Positions 44,662-51,592 of a stretch of DNA of 64,000 nucleotides are shown in pieces. A program made the translations under genes and the position numbers. The notes beneath the pieces were generated by a model that saw nothing but the letters and a program-made list of their open reading frames with translations, ran no database searches and was not told the DNA's origin. Positions within the stretch are counted from its first letter, which is position 1; every line of letters begins with the position of its first letter. Source of the stretch: Streptoalloteichus hindustanus (lineage in GTDB: Bacteria; Actinomycetota; Actinomycetes; Mycobacteriales; Pseudonocardiaceae); contig NZ_FQVN01000004.1 in assembly GCF_900129375.1 (NCBI RefSeq), positions 558,001 through 622,000 on the forward strand, given 5' to 3'.

Positions 44662-44858
44662 TCAACACGTGGAGGACGTCCAGCCGCAGCGCTAACCACG
44701 GCGGCCAGTGCGTCGAGATCGGCGGCGGACCGGACACTGTCGCGATCCGGGACAGCAAGAACCGGACCGGTGGCCAGCTCACACCCGCGGTGCCCGCGTT
44801 CAGCGCGTTCATCGCGGCCGCGCAGCGCGGAGAGCTTGACCGGCCAGGGATGAGGTAG
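44658..44858 (+). CDS. DUF397 protein 1
   Basis: A 66-aa DUF397 protein, start overlapping the XRE stop codon. Family residues are W-R-T-S-S-R-S near the N-terminus, CVEIG in the middle, VAIRDSKN and a final AFSAFIAA helix. DUF397 proteins bind or modulate their partner XRE regulators. Nearly identical to DUF397 protein 3. Confidence 0.9.
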   Translation: MINTWRTSSRSANHGGQCVEIGGGPDTVAIRDSKNRTGGQLTPAVPAFSAFIAAAQRGELDRPGMR

Positions 44859-44862
44859 TAGC

Positions 44863-44999
44863 CCCCGAGCGGCGCTATCGCCCGGGGACCCACTACCTGA
44901 CACCCCATCTTGCCGAGGTCGACTGACCCGCGGGCGCACCGCCCGCGGTGTTCTCCCAATTGGAGCCTTGTCCCCCGCACCCTCGGGGGACAAGGCTCC
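44863..44999 (+). repeat. 137-bp spacer repeat, copy 1
   Basis: Highly similar in sequence and equal in length to 45228-45364. Each copy starts with a hairpin after a DUF397 stop (CCCCGAGCG-type arms; this copy has one mismatch) and ends with a 16-bp perfect hairpin (44962-44977 / 44984-44999) shortly before the next DUF397 gene. Confidence 0.85.
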
Positions 45000-45032
45000 C
45001 GCCGTGAACACCGGCTTCCGAGAGGTGATCCC

Positions 45033-45221
45033 ATGACGAAGTGGCGGAAATCCAGCCGTAGCACGGACAACGGGGACTGCGTCGAGACCGCACTGTTCGC
45101 CGGCGAGCACGTGGGTATGCGAGACAGCAAGAACCCGGCCGGCGGCACCCTGACCGCTGACCGCGCGACCTTCACCGCGTTCATCGCCGCAGTGAAGGCC
45201 GACAGGATCGGGAGGCGGTAG
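45033..45221 (+). CDS. DUF397 protein 2
   Basis: A 62-aa DUF397 protein (TKWRKSSRSTDNGDCVETAL, HVGMRDSKNPAGG, TFTAFIAAVKAD). It is the most divergent of the three tandem copies. ATG preceded by GAGAGGTGAT. It lies between the two 137-bp spacer repeats. Confidence 0.9.
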   Translation: MTKWRKSSRSTDNGDCVETALFAGEHVGMRDSKNPAGGTLTADRATFTAFIAAVKADRIGRR

Positions 45222-45227
45222 CAGAGT

Positions 45228-45364
45228 CCCCGAGCGGCCCTAACGCTCGGGGACCCACTACCTGACACCCCATCTTGCCGAGGTCGACTGACCCGCGGAC
45301 GCAGCGCACGCGGTGTTCTCCCAATTGGAGCCTTGTCCCCCGCACCCTCGGGGGACAAGGCTCC
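45228..45364 (+). repeat. 137-bp spacer repeat, copy 2
   Basis: Second copy of the spacer. The first hairpin is perfect here (CCCCGAGCG / CGCTCGGGG, 45228-45252) and the second, with 16-bp arms, lies at 45327-45364, about 20 bases before the third DUF397 start, where it could affect translation or transcription. Confidence 0.85.
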
Positions 45365-45383
45365 AGCCAATGGAGGTGACCTC

Positions 45384-45581
45384 ATGACGAAGTGGCGGAC
45401 GTCCAGCCACAGCGCTAACCACGGCGGCCAGTGCGTCGAGATCGGCAGCGGCCCGGACACTGTCGCGATCCGGGACAGCAAGAACCGGACCGGTGGCCAA
45501 CTGGCACCCGCAGTGTCGGCGTTCAGCGCGTTCATCGCGGCCGAATCCCTGGAGAAATCTGTATTCGTTGTCCACATCTAA
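45384..45581 (+). CDS. DUF397 protein 3 with replaced C-terminus
   Basis: A 65-aa DUF397 protein nearly identical to protein 1 through NRTGGQLAPAVSAFSAFIAA, but ending in ESLEKSVFVVHI instead of the usual tail, and followed by lower-GC sequence. The duplication probably broke within this gene. ATG preceded by TGGAGGTGAC. Confidence 0.82.
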   Translation: MTKWRTSSHSANHGGQCVEIGSGPDTVAIRDSKNRTGGQLAPAVSAFSAFIAAESLEKSVFVVHI

Positions 45582-45611
45582 AAGTGTGACTGCATGTAAC
45601 AGCGGTTTCTA

Positions 45612-45992
45612 TTGACTGCTTGTAACGCGCACCGTGGTGAAGCTGCCCGGGCTAGCTGGTTGACGCCTGACCGCACCTCAGCCACCCTGACCGCACCTCA
45701 GCCACGATGGACTAGAACGGTTCGCCAAGTTTCTCGCAAGATCATCAGGAGGTCAGATGCGTGCCCGGTTCTCGGCAAAGACCCAAACTCGCAGGTAGAC
45801 AACTCGCCCACGCTGTTCGCCACCGACCGCACCGACCGGGTGACCTACATCGCCCAGGGCTGGAAGGTCACTGACCCGCAGGCGCTCGCGGACATCGGCC
45901 CGGTGCCCGACCACGAGACCCTGATCGAGATCCCCGAGGACGTGCTCAAGATGTACGTGCGCCGCTATCAGGAGCAGGAGGGGCAGAGCTGA
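45612..45992 (+). CDS. Small protein upstream of DUF6879, start uncertain or frameshifted
   Basis: The conserved part is GKDPNSQVDNSPTLFATDRT, RVTYIAQGWKVTDPQALADI and PDHETLIEIPEDVLKMYVRR; such proteins of about 70-80 aa regularly precede DUF6879 genes. The only good ribosome binding site (AGGAGG, 45748) leads to an ATG at 45757 that is out of frame with this region and stops after 13 codons. The annotated frame begins only at a TTG (45612). A small indel between 45757 and 45780 is therefore likely, or an unusual start is used. A 20-bp tandem duplication lies upstream. Confidence 0.5.
   Translation: MTACNAHRGEAARASWLTPDRTSATLTAPQPRWTRTVRQVSRKIIRRSDACPVLGKDPNSQVDNSPTLFATDRTDRVTYIAQGWKVTDPQALADIGPVPDHETLIEIPEDVLKMYVRRYQEQEGQS
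45666..45705 (+). repeat. Perfect 20-bp tandem duplication
   Basis: CCTGACCGCACCTCAGCCAC occurs twice in a row (45666-45685, 45686-45705). A 20-bp duplication shifts the reading frame and looks recent. Confidence 0.85.
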
Positions 45993-46531
45993 CTTCCCTC
46001 ATCCAACCTGGCCCGGAGTTCCGGCAGCTCTTCCACTCCTTCGAGCACACCGCCTACCGGCTGGAAGCCCGCGACCAGTACGACGCCAGCTACGAGAACG
46101 AGTCGCTGCGCAAGTTCCTCGCGGACGAACCGGATGACCTGCCTTGGATGCAGAGCTGGCTCGACATGTTGCGCGAGGCCACAGCCAAGGGGCGGCGCTT
46201 CGCTCGTGTCCGCGTGGTGACACTGCCGCTCACCGACTACAGCCGCTTCGGTGTGTGGTGCGCCCAGTTCACCAACGGCGCAGGCGAAGACATCCGCTAC
46301 CTCACGCGCGACAAGGCCGAAGCTGCTGGACTACCCGACCACGATTACTGGCTGTTCGACTCACGCAAGTTGGTACGGATGCACTTCGACGATAACGACG
46401 CCTTCTTGGGTGGCGAGATCATCGAGGACGCAGCCGAGATCGTGAAGCACAACTACTGGCGTGACGCCGCCTGGCATCACGCCGTACGACGGGATGACTT
46501 TGCCGCCGAACAACACCTCGGGCGCCTCTAA
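45989..46531 (+). CDS. DUF6879 family protein, apparent CTG start
   Basis: A 180-aa protein matching DUF6879 along its whole length: FRQLFHSFEHTAYRLEARDQY, ESLRKFLADEPDDLPWMQSW, RRFARVRVVTLPLTDYSRFG, HDYWLFDSRKLVRMHFDD and NYWRDAAWHHAVRRDDFA. The family N-terminus (TSLIQPGPEF) begins directly after a CTG that overlaps the preceding stop as CTGA, with GGAGGGG five bases upstream; no ATG, GTG or TTG is available in frame upstream. It is probably coupled to the small gene before it. Function unknown; often located beside XRE/DUF397 sets. Confidence 0.85.
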   Translation: MTSLIQPGPEFRQLFHSFEHTAYRLEARDQYDASYENESLRKFLADEPDDLPWMQSWLDMLREATAKGRRFARVRVVTLPLTDYSRFGVWCAQFTNGAGEDIRYLTRDKAEAAGLPDHDYWLFDSRKLVRMHFDDNDAFLGGEIIEDAAEIVKHNYWRDAAWHHAVRRDDFAAEQHLGRL

Positions 46532-46581
46532 CGTCCACGAGGCCCGCAACACCCTCGGCAAGCGACTCCGGCGCGCCCACC

Positions 46582-46755
46582 GCAGGCGCCCACGACGGAA
46601 CGACCGCCCCGCTCGACGTGCTGAAGTCCGAGCAGGAACGCATCACCCGCGAGCTGGCAGGAGCACAACAAGCCATCGACCGCTGCTCAACCCAGATCGA
46701 AGCCGTGGTGCGAGTGGTCGAGGAGGCATTGCTGCTGTGCATCAACGCACACCGG
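46582..46755 (+). pseudogene. C-terminal fragment of a serine recombinase
   Basis: PLDVLKSEQERITRELAGAQ, QAIDRCSTQIEAVVRVVEEA and LLLCINAHR form the coiled-coil segment found near the end of large serine recombinases. The homology breaks off abruptly at about 46755 where it meets a transposase fragment on the other strand, and nothing of the catalytic domain is present. Confidence 0.6.
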
Positions 46756-46863
46756 CTCCTCCGGGGTCAGCGTGAAGTGCTGGACCAGCTCGTCACGGCC
46801 GGACTCCACCGGCCAGGACTCCAGCTTGCGGATCTCCGCCGGGGAGAAGAACTGCGTCGCCAC
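46752..46863 (-). pseudogene. N-terminal fragment of a Tn3-type transposase
   Basis: Minus-strand frame from a GTG at 46863: ATQFFSPAEIRKLESWPVES, GRDELVQHFTLTPEEP. This resembles the DUF4158 N-terminal domain of Tn3-family transposases, where ELxxHFTLTPxD is typical. It is truncated exactly where the recombinase fragment begins, so the junction is a rearrangement scar. Confidence 0.55.
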
Positions 46864-47030
46864 CCATCACCCCGAACACTCCAGGACGCTGACGAGCAAC
46901 ATCATCCCCAGTCGATCAACCGGCCCAGCACCGGGAACGCATCACCGCAGGTCAGACCGCAAAACGTTGCCTACAGCGCGAAAACTACCGGAACCCCTAC
47001 CCAGGGGAATCGGATGAGGAGCTGGTGCGG

Positions 47031-47498
47031 ATGTCGAGTTGTCTGCTCTGCCGTGGGGTTGAGGCGGATTCGGAGCTGATGCGGGTGCAGGTCTGGGAGG
47101 ACTCGTTGTGGCGCTTGACGACGGCGGTCGTGGGTGAGGTGCCCGGGTTCTCTTATCTGGAGCCGAAGCGGCACATCCGGTACGTGCACGAGCTCGACGG
47201 CGCGGAGGCGGTGACCTTCGGGGCCGTGCTCGCGGAGTGCTCGCGGGCGGTCAGGGAGGCGGCGGAGGCCGAGCTGGTGTACGTGTACGTCTTCGGCGGG
47301 TCGTTCGACCACCTGCACGTGCACCTGGCCCCGCACCACCGGGGCGGGCCGCTCAACGACCACATGATCCGGGGCGAGGTGGTCGAGACGAGGCTGGACA
47401 GCGGCGCGATCATGCAGTCCAGCAAGGACTTCCCGCCGCGCCCCGAGGAGGAGATGCGGGAGGTCGCCGAGCGCGTTCGCGCCCTGTTCGGCGCGTGA
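47031..47498 (+). CDS. HIT-like (histidine triad) protein
   Basis: A 155-aa HIT-superfamily protein. The triad is in SFDHLHVHLAPHHRGG (H-x-H-x-H), the N-terminus has a CLLC pair typical of actinobacterial HIT proteins, and GEVPGFSYLEPKRHIRYVHE is the substrate strand region. Likely a nucleotide hydrolase or transferase of unknown substrate. ATG at 47031 with GAGGAG nine bases upstream is preferred over the GTG six bases earlier. Confidence 0.82.
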   Translation: MSSCLLCRGVEADSELMRVQVWEDSLWRLTTAVVGEVPGFSYLEPKRHIRYVHELDGAEAVTFGAVLAECSRAVREAAEAELVYVYVFGGSFDHLHVHLAPHHRGGPLNDHMIRGEVVETRLDSGAIMQSSKDFPPRPEEEMREVAERVRALFGA

Positions 47499-47598
47499 CA
47501 AGTCTCCTGCTGCTGCAACCCGCGCCGGGCAGTGTCCCTGCTGGATGCGCCGTGAGGCGCATGGATTTTCGGGGTAGGTGCCGGTCCATCTGGGGTGA

Positions 47599-47620
47599 TT
47601 TGTTTTAGTCAGCACTGAAG
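47599..47620. repeat. 22-nt interspersed element, copy 3
   Basis: Contains TGTTTTAGTCAGCACTGAAG, between the HIT gene and the ArsR gene; the best match to the left half of the consensus. Confidence 0.5.
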
Positions 47621-47660
47621 CCTTCGCGGCAACGACTTCGATGGCGACGGCAGCGCAAGG

Positions 47661-47689
47661 TGTCCTCTGAGGACAGTCCTCAGAGGACA
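47661..47689. terminator. Palindrome pair forming a 14-bp hairpin
   Basis: GTCCTCTGAGGAC and GTCCTCAGAGGAC follow each other with one base between them; together they can form a 14-bp stem. The unit sits between convergent HIT and ArsR genes and belongs to the GTCC-N5-GGAC palindrome family. Confidence 0.6.
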
Positions 47690-47704
47690 GAGGAGGCGGG
47701 AAGT

Positions 47705-48085
47705 TCAGTCCTGGTCGGGCGTCCAGGCCATGACCAGTTCTAGCAGGCCGGGGAAGCGCGCGTTGAGGTCCTCGACGCGGACGTGGCTGCGGCGCTCCAG
47801 GCCGTACTGGCGCTGGCGGATGAGACCGGCCTCGCGCAGTGCCCGGAAGTGGTGGGTGAGCGAGGACTTCGGGCGGTCGAACCCGAACCAGCCGCAGGGG
47901 TGGTCGAACTCCTCGCGGTCCAGGAGGAGCTTGCGCACGACCTGGAGGCGCAGGGGGTCGCTCAGCGCCGCCATCACCGTTTCCAGTCGCAGGTCGGCGA
48001 CCGCCGGCTCGGGCAGCGGGGCCGGAGCTCCCGCCGGCTCCGGCACCTCCCGGATGACGAACCGCTGCCGCGTGGTCGAGGGCAT
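47705..48085 (-). CDS. ArsR-like winged-helix regulator
   Basis: A 126-aa regulator with the ArsR winged helix: TVMAALSDPLRLQVVRKLLL, SSLTHHFRALREAGLIRQRQ and the wing YGLERRSHVRVEDL. The metal-binding cysteines of ArsR proper are not conserved in the usual place (one Cys in DHPCGWFGF). It is divergent from an MFS exporter, with a 15-bp inverted repeat between the start codons, so it very likely represses the exporter. Confidence 0.9.
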   Translation of the reverse strand: MPSTTRQRFVIREVPEPAGAPAPLPEPAVADLRLETVMAALSDPLRLQVVRKLLLDREEFDHPCGWFGFDRPKSSLTHHFRALREAGLIRQRQYGLERRSHVRVEDLNARFPGLLELVMAWTPDQD

Positions 48086-48102
48086 GTCGACTCCTCCCGG
48101 TC

Positions 48103-48158
48103 CTCTTGTACGAGTTTCATCGTACTAGGTGCTAAGTTCGAAAAAACTCGTACAAGAG
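48103..48158. promoter_or_regulatory. ArsR operator, 15-bp inverted repeat
   Basis: CTCTTGTACGAGTTT (48103-48117) and AAACTCGTACAAGAG (48144-48158) are exact reverse complements; a third CGTAC box (TCGTACTA, 48119-48126) lies between them. Located in the 88-bp divergent promoter region. Confidence 0.75.
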
Positions 48159-48173
48159 CTCACTGGGGGAGCC

Positions 48174-49436
48174 ATGGCGAAGAGCACGACAGCGCTGGCG
48201 CAACCACGCGCGGAGCGACCACGGGACGACGGCGACGCGACCGCGTCCACTCCCCCGGCCCCGACGCGGTGGGTGTGGCTGGCGGCGTGGCCGGTCGTCG
48301 CGGTGTTCGTCCTGTCCAACGCGGCCACACCGCTGTACGTGCTCTGGCAGCGCGAGATCGGCTTCTCGAAGGGCACGCTGACGGTCATCTTCGCCAGCTA
48401 CATGGTCGGGCTGCTGGCGTCCCTGCTGGTGTCCGGCGTCGCCGCCGACCGGTGGGGCCGCCGGCCCGTGCTGCTGCCCGCGATCGCCCTGGCCCTGGCG
48501 ACCTGCGTGATCTACGCGACGGCGTCGTCGGTCGCCGCGCTGGTCGCGGCCCGGCTGCTCACCGGCGTCGCCATCGGCGCGGTCGTCTCCGGCGGCATGG
48601 CGGCGGTCTCGGACGTGGCCGGACCGGGCCGCGCGCGGCTGGCCGCCCTGCTGGCCTCGACCGGGACCGTGCTCGGCGCCGGCACGGGGCCGCTCCTCGC
48701 CGGAGTCCTGTCCGAGGCGCTGCCGGCGCCCACCGTCACGGTGTTCGTCGTCGAGGCGGGGTTGCTGGTGACCGCGCTGCTCACGACCCTGGCCCTGCCG
48801 CTGCGGCGGCCCGCCGCGCCCGCCTCCGGCGCCTGGGTGCGCGTTCCGCGAGTGCCGCGCGGCACGGGCGCGCGTCTCGCGCTCGGCGTCGCCGTGTTCG
48901 CCCCGGGCCTCACCGCGACGTCCTTCGTGGTCTCGCTCGGCCCGTCCCTGCTGGCCAGCCTGCTGGGCTCCACCAGCCGCGTGGCCTCGGGGTCGCTGGC
49001 CTTCGTGGCGTTCGCCTCCGCCGCGCTCGCCCAGTTCGCGGTGCGGGGCCTTCGCCGGCCCACGATCCTCGTCGCGGGCGCGGTGGGCACCACCGCCAGC
49101 ATGGTCGTGCTCGTCGTCGCGGTGCACACCCTGTCGGTCCCGGTCCTGGTCGCCGCCGCGGTGCTCGCCGGCGCGGGCCAGGGCATGGGCCAGCTCGGCG
49201 GCCTGTCCCTGCTCAACTCCGCGGTCCCGCCACGCCGGCTGGCCGAGGCCAACGCCGCGCTCAACGTCTGCGGGTACGTGCCGGCGGGCGCGCTGCCGGT
49301 GGCGGCCGGCTACCTCAGCGACGCCGTGGGCCTGACGGCCGGGGCGACGACCTTCGGCGTGTTCCTCGCGTTGCTGGCGGCCACGGGCGGCGTCGTGGTC
49401 CTCGCCGCCCGCCGCCGACTGGCCGAACCCGCCTGA
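48174..49436 (+). CDS. MFS exporter controlled by ArsR-like regulator
   Basis: A 420-aa, 12-helix transporter of the DHA1 drug-efflux type. VLSNAATPLYVLWQREIGFS starts helix 1 and the loop motif A is VAADRWGRRPVLLPAI (G-x-x-x-D-R-x-G-R-R). The ATG at 48174 has CTGGGGGAG upstream. Expression probably requires release of the divergent ArsR-type repressor. Confidence 0.88.
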   Translation: MAKSTTALAQPRAERPRDDGDATASTPPAPTRWVWLAAWPVVAVFVLSNAATPLYVLWQREIGFSKGTLTVIFASYMVGLLASLLVSGVAADRWGRRPVLLPAIALALATCVIYATASSVAALVAARLLTGVAIGAVVSGGMAAVSDVAGPGRARLAALLASTGTVLGAGTGPLLAGVLSEALPAPTVTVFVVEAGLLVTALLTTLALPLRRPAAPASGAWVRVPRVPRGTGARLALGVAVFAPGLTATSFVVSLGPSLLASLLGSTSRVASGSLAFVAFASAALAQFAVRGLRRPTILVAGAVGTTASMVVLVVAVHTLSVPVLVAAAVLAGAGQGMGQLGGLSLLNSAVPPRRLAEANAALNVCGYVPAGALPVAAGYLSDAVGLTAGATTFGVFLALLAATGGVVVLAARRRLAEPA

Positions 49437-49471
49437 ACCCGGCCCAGCACCGAACGGGAAGAACGAGGAAC

Positions 49472-49515
49472 ACGGTGCTGGCACAGGACCTCGCCCAAGG
49501 CTGTGCCAGCACCGT
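49472..49515. terminator. Hairpin between convergent genes
   Basis: Perfect 15-bp arms ACGGTGCTGGCACAG / CTGTGCCAGCACCGT with a 14-base loop, between the MFS stop and the end of the imine-reductase-like gene. Confidence 0.8.
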
Positions 49516-49533
49516 CACCCGGCGAAGGGTGCG

Positions 49534-50418
49534 TCACTCGCCCTTGAGCTGACGCACCCGAGCCGGGCCGCTCCACAGGTCCTGCCCCGCGGCCGCGAGG
49601 CCCTCGACACCGGCCATGTACGGGTCCAGCGGGGCGGTGTCCACGCCGGCCTCGCGGGAGGCGGTGAGGATGTTGCCCACACCGGCGAGCTGGACGTCGA
49701 GCCCCTGCGCGATCTGGGGCGGCGTCCCCGACTTCCGGTCGGCGTCGATGTCGGCGGCGATGGCCGGGATCACCGCGATCATGCTCTTCAGCCAGGAGAC
49801 GAGCAGCTCGGCGTAGCCGGTGGCCGTGCCGCCCTCGCGCGAGGTGGCCATGGCGGCGCCGTGCAGGAACCCGTCGAGCATCTGCATGTGGCCGCTGAGC
49901 AGCGCCAGGTCGTAGAGGGAGGCCAGGCCGAAGTCCTCACCGAGGTACTTGGCCGCGGCGGGCGCCTCCAGCGCCGCCCGGTGCTCCTGGAAGACCGACT
50001 CCGGGCCGCTGTAGAGGACGAAGGCCTCCGGGGTGGCCACGGTCGCCGGGATGGCCATGATGCCGCCGTCCAGGTACTCCGCGCCCAGGCCGGTGATCCA
50101 CGCGGCCATCTCGTCGGCCTGCGCCGGGGTGCCGTTGGTGAGGTTGACGACGGTCCGGCCGCGCAGCTCCGCCGCCACCGGCTCCAGGGTCTCCCGGACC
50201 GTGCCGTAGTCCAGCAGGCAGACCACCACGATCTGGTTCGCGGTCACCGCCTCGGCGACCGAACCGGCGGCGACCGCGCCGTGCGCCGTCAGGTCCTGGG
50301 CCTTGGCGGCGGTGCGGTTCCACACGGTGGTCGGCTGGCCGGCGGCCAGGAAGGCCAGGGCCAGCGCGCGACCCATCGCGCCGAGGCCGAGCACGGTCAC
50401 CGGTGCCTGACTGCTCAC
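49534..50418 (-). CDS. NADPH imine reductase-like oxidoreductase
   Basis: A 294-aa enzyme of the 6-phosphogluconate/3-hydroxyisobutyrate dehydrogenase superfamily. The Rossmann motif is VLGLGAMGRALALAFLAAGQ with PTTVWNRTAAKAQDLTAHG (NADP-preferring Arg), and the C-terminal helical dimer domain (YDLALLSGHMQMLDGFLHGA, AELLVSWLKSM) matches bacterial imine reductases. It reduces C=N or C=C bonds; physiological substrate unknown. ATG at 50418. It stands alone without a biosynthetic cluster. Confidence 0.83.
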   Translation of the reverse strand: MSSQAPVTVLGLGAMGRALALAFLAAGQPTTVWNRTAAKAQDLTAHGAVAAGSVAEAVTANQIVVVCLLDYGTVRETLEPVAAELRGRTVVNLTNGTPAQADEMAAWITGLGAEYLDGGIMAIPATVATPEAFVLYSGPESVFQEHRAALEAPAAAKYLGEDFGLASLYDLALLSGHMQMLDGFLHGAAMATSREGGTATGYAELLVSWLKSMIAVIPAIAADIDADRKSGTPPQIAQGLDVQLAGVGNILTASREAGVDTAPLDPYMAGVEGLAAAGQDLWSGPARVRQLKGE

Positions 50419-50515
50419 GTGTTTCTCCTGTCAGAGAGTGTTTCCTGAATGGTTCCGGGCCGGCCTGTTCCCAGTTTTGGGGCAGGTGGTGGAAGCGTCA
50501 ACCACGCACAATCAG

Positions 50516-50527
50516 GTAAGCACTTAC
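50516..50527. promoter_or_regulatory. Possible operator upstream of imine-reductase gene
   Basis: GTAAG-CA-CTTAC, a short dyad in the 252-bp divergent region. Weak evidence, position only. Confidence 0.3.
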
Positions 50528-50670
50528 TTCCAGGATCGTGAGCAGGTCACAAGGGGTGCCGTGTCCTTCGCATTCCGCCAGTGCTCCGGAGTTGCTCCGT
50601 GAACCGGGATTGACGCGGCCGCCTCCTCCCCGAACACTGCCGCACGGCAGGCGACCGACCGGGGAGACAC

Positions 50671-51501
50671 GTGCGCACCGACCGCTACCGCGACCTCCGC
50701 CACCTGGCACGGCTGGACCCCGACCGGGAGTACCACGCCATCTACCGGGCCACGATGCTGACCGAGTTCCCCTGGCAGGCGCGCCTCGGCCTCAACCTGG
50801 CCTTCTACCAGACCTACGGCATCCCGCGCGTCGCCGCGATCCTCGCCGGGACCGGCCAGATCACCCACCACACCCGGCAGCGCGCCAAGGCCACCGGGGC
50901 CGTCATGTTCACGCTCATCGAGCACGGCTTCGACCACCCGGCCGGACGCGCGGCGCTGCGCCGCCTCAACCGGGCGCACCACGCCCTGCCGGCCACCCAC
51001 AACGACCACCTCTTCGTTCTCGGCGCCACACTCCTCGTTCCGCTGCGCTGGATTTCCCGTTACGGCTGGCGGGACCTCACCGACGTCGAGATCCGGGCGG
51101 CGCACCGCTTCCACACCCGGCTCGGGCATCTCATGAGGCTGCGCGATATCCCGGACTCCTACGCGTCTTTCGGAAAGTGGTTCGACGCCTACCAAACCGT
51201 GCACTTCGCCCCCACACCCGAAGCCCGGCAGTTGATGCGCGCCTCCCAGCGGTTGTTGGAGGACAGGGTTCCCCGTCCGCTGCGGCCGGTAATGCGCCGC
51301 GTGGGGCCCGCGCTGCTGGACCCGCCGCTGCGCACGGCCGTGGGCGGCGGCCCCGTCCCGCGCGTCACCGAACTCGGCCTGCACGCGGCCCTGCGCGCCG
51401 CCGCGCTCCTCCAGCGGACACTGCGCCCCCGCGTGCGGACGATCTCCGACACCGGCCACGGCCTGCCGCCCGAACCGGGCGACGCGGCGCGCAAGCCCTG
51501 A
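50671..51501 (+). CDS. Oxygenase MpaB family protein (DUF2236)
   Basis: A 276-aa protein with the MpaB/latex-clearing-protein helical fold: YRATMLTEFPWQARLGLNLA, VMFTLIEHGFDHPAGRAALR, RLNRAHHALPATHNDHLFVL and GWRDLTDVEIRAAHRFHTRLG. Conserved His residues of the haem pocket are visible in RAHHAL and HRFH. Members are haem-dependent oxygenases that cleave or hydroxylate lipophilic substrates. GTG start with GGGGAGAC upstream. The downstream epimerase gene follows within 92 bp. Confidence 0.8.
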   Translation: MRTDRYRDLRHLARLDPDREYHAIYRATMLTEFPWQARLGLNLAFYQTYGIPRVAAILAGTGQITHHTRQRAKATGAVMFTLIEHGFDHPAGRAALRRLNRAHHALPATHNDHLFVLGATLLVPLRWISRYGWRDLTDVEIRAAHRFHTRLGHLMRLRDIPDSYASFGKWFDAYQTVHFAPTPEARQLMRASQRLLEDRVPRPLRPVMRRVGPALLDPPLRTAVGGGPVPRVTELGLHAALRAAALLQRTLRPRVRTISDTGHGLPPEPGDAARKP

Positions 51502-51592
51502 CCCCGCCGCCCGACCGCGAGGAGTCACCACGCCGTTCCTCGGGTACTCCGGCCCCGTGGCAGACGTCCCGTCGGCGCGGAGGAGGCACAGG

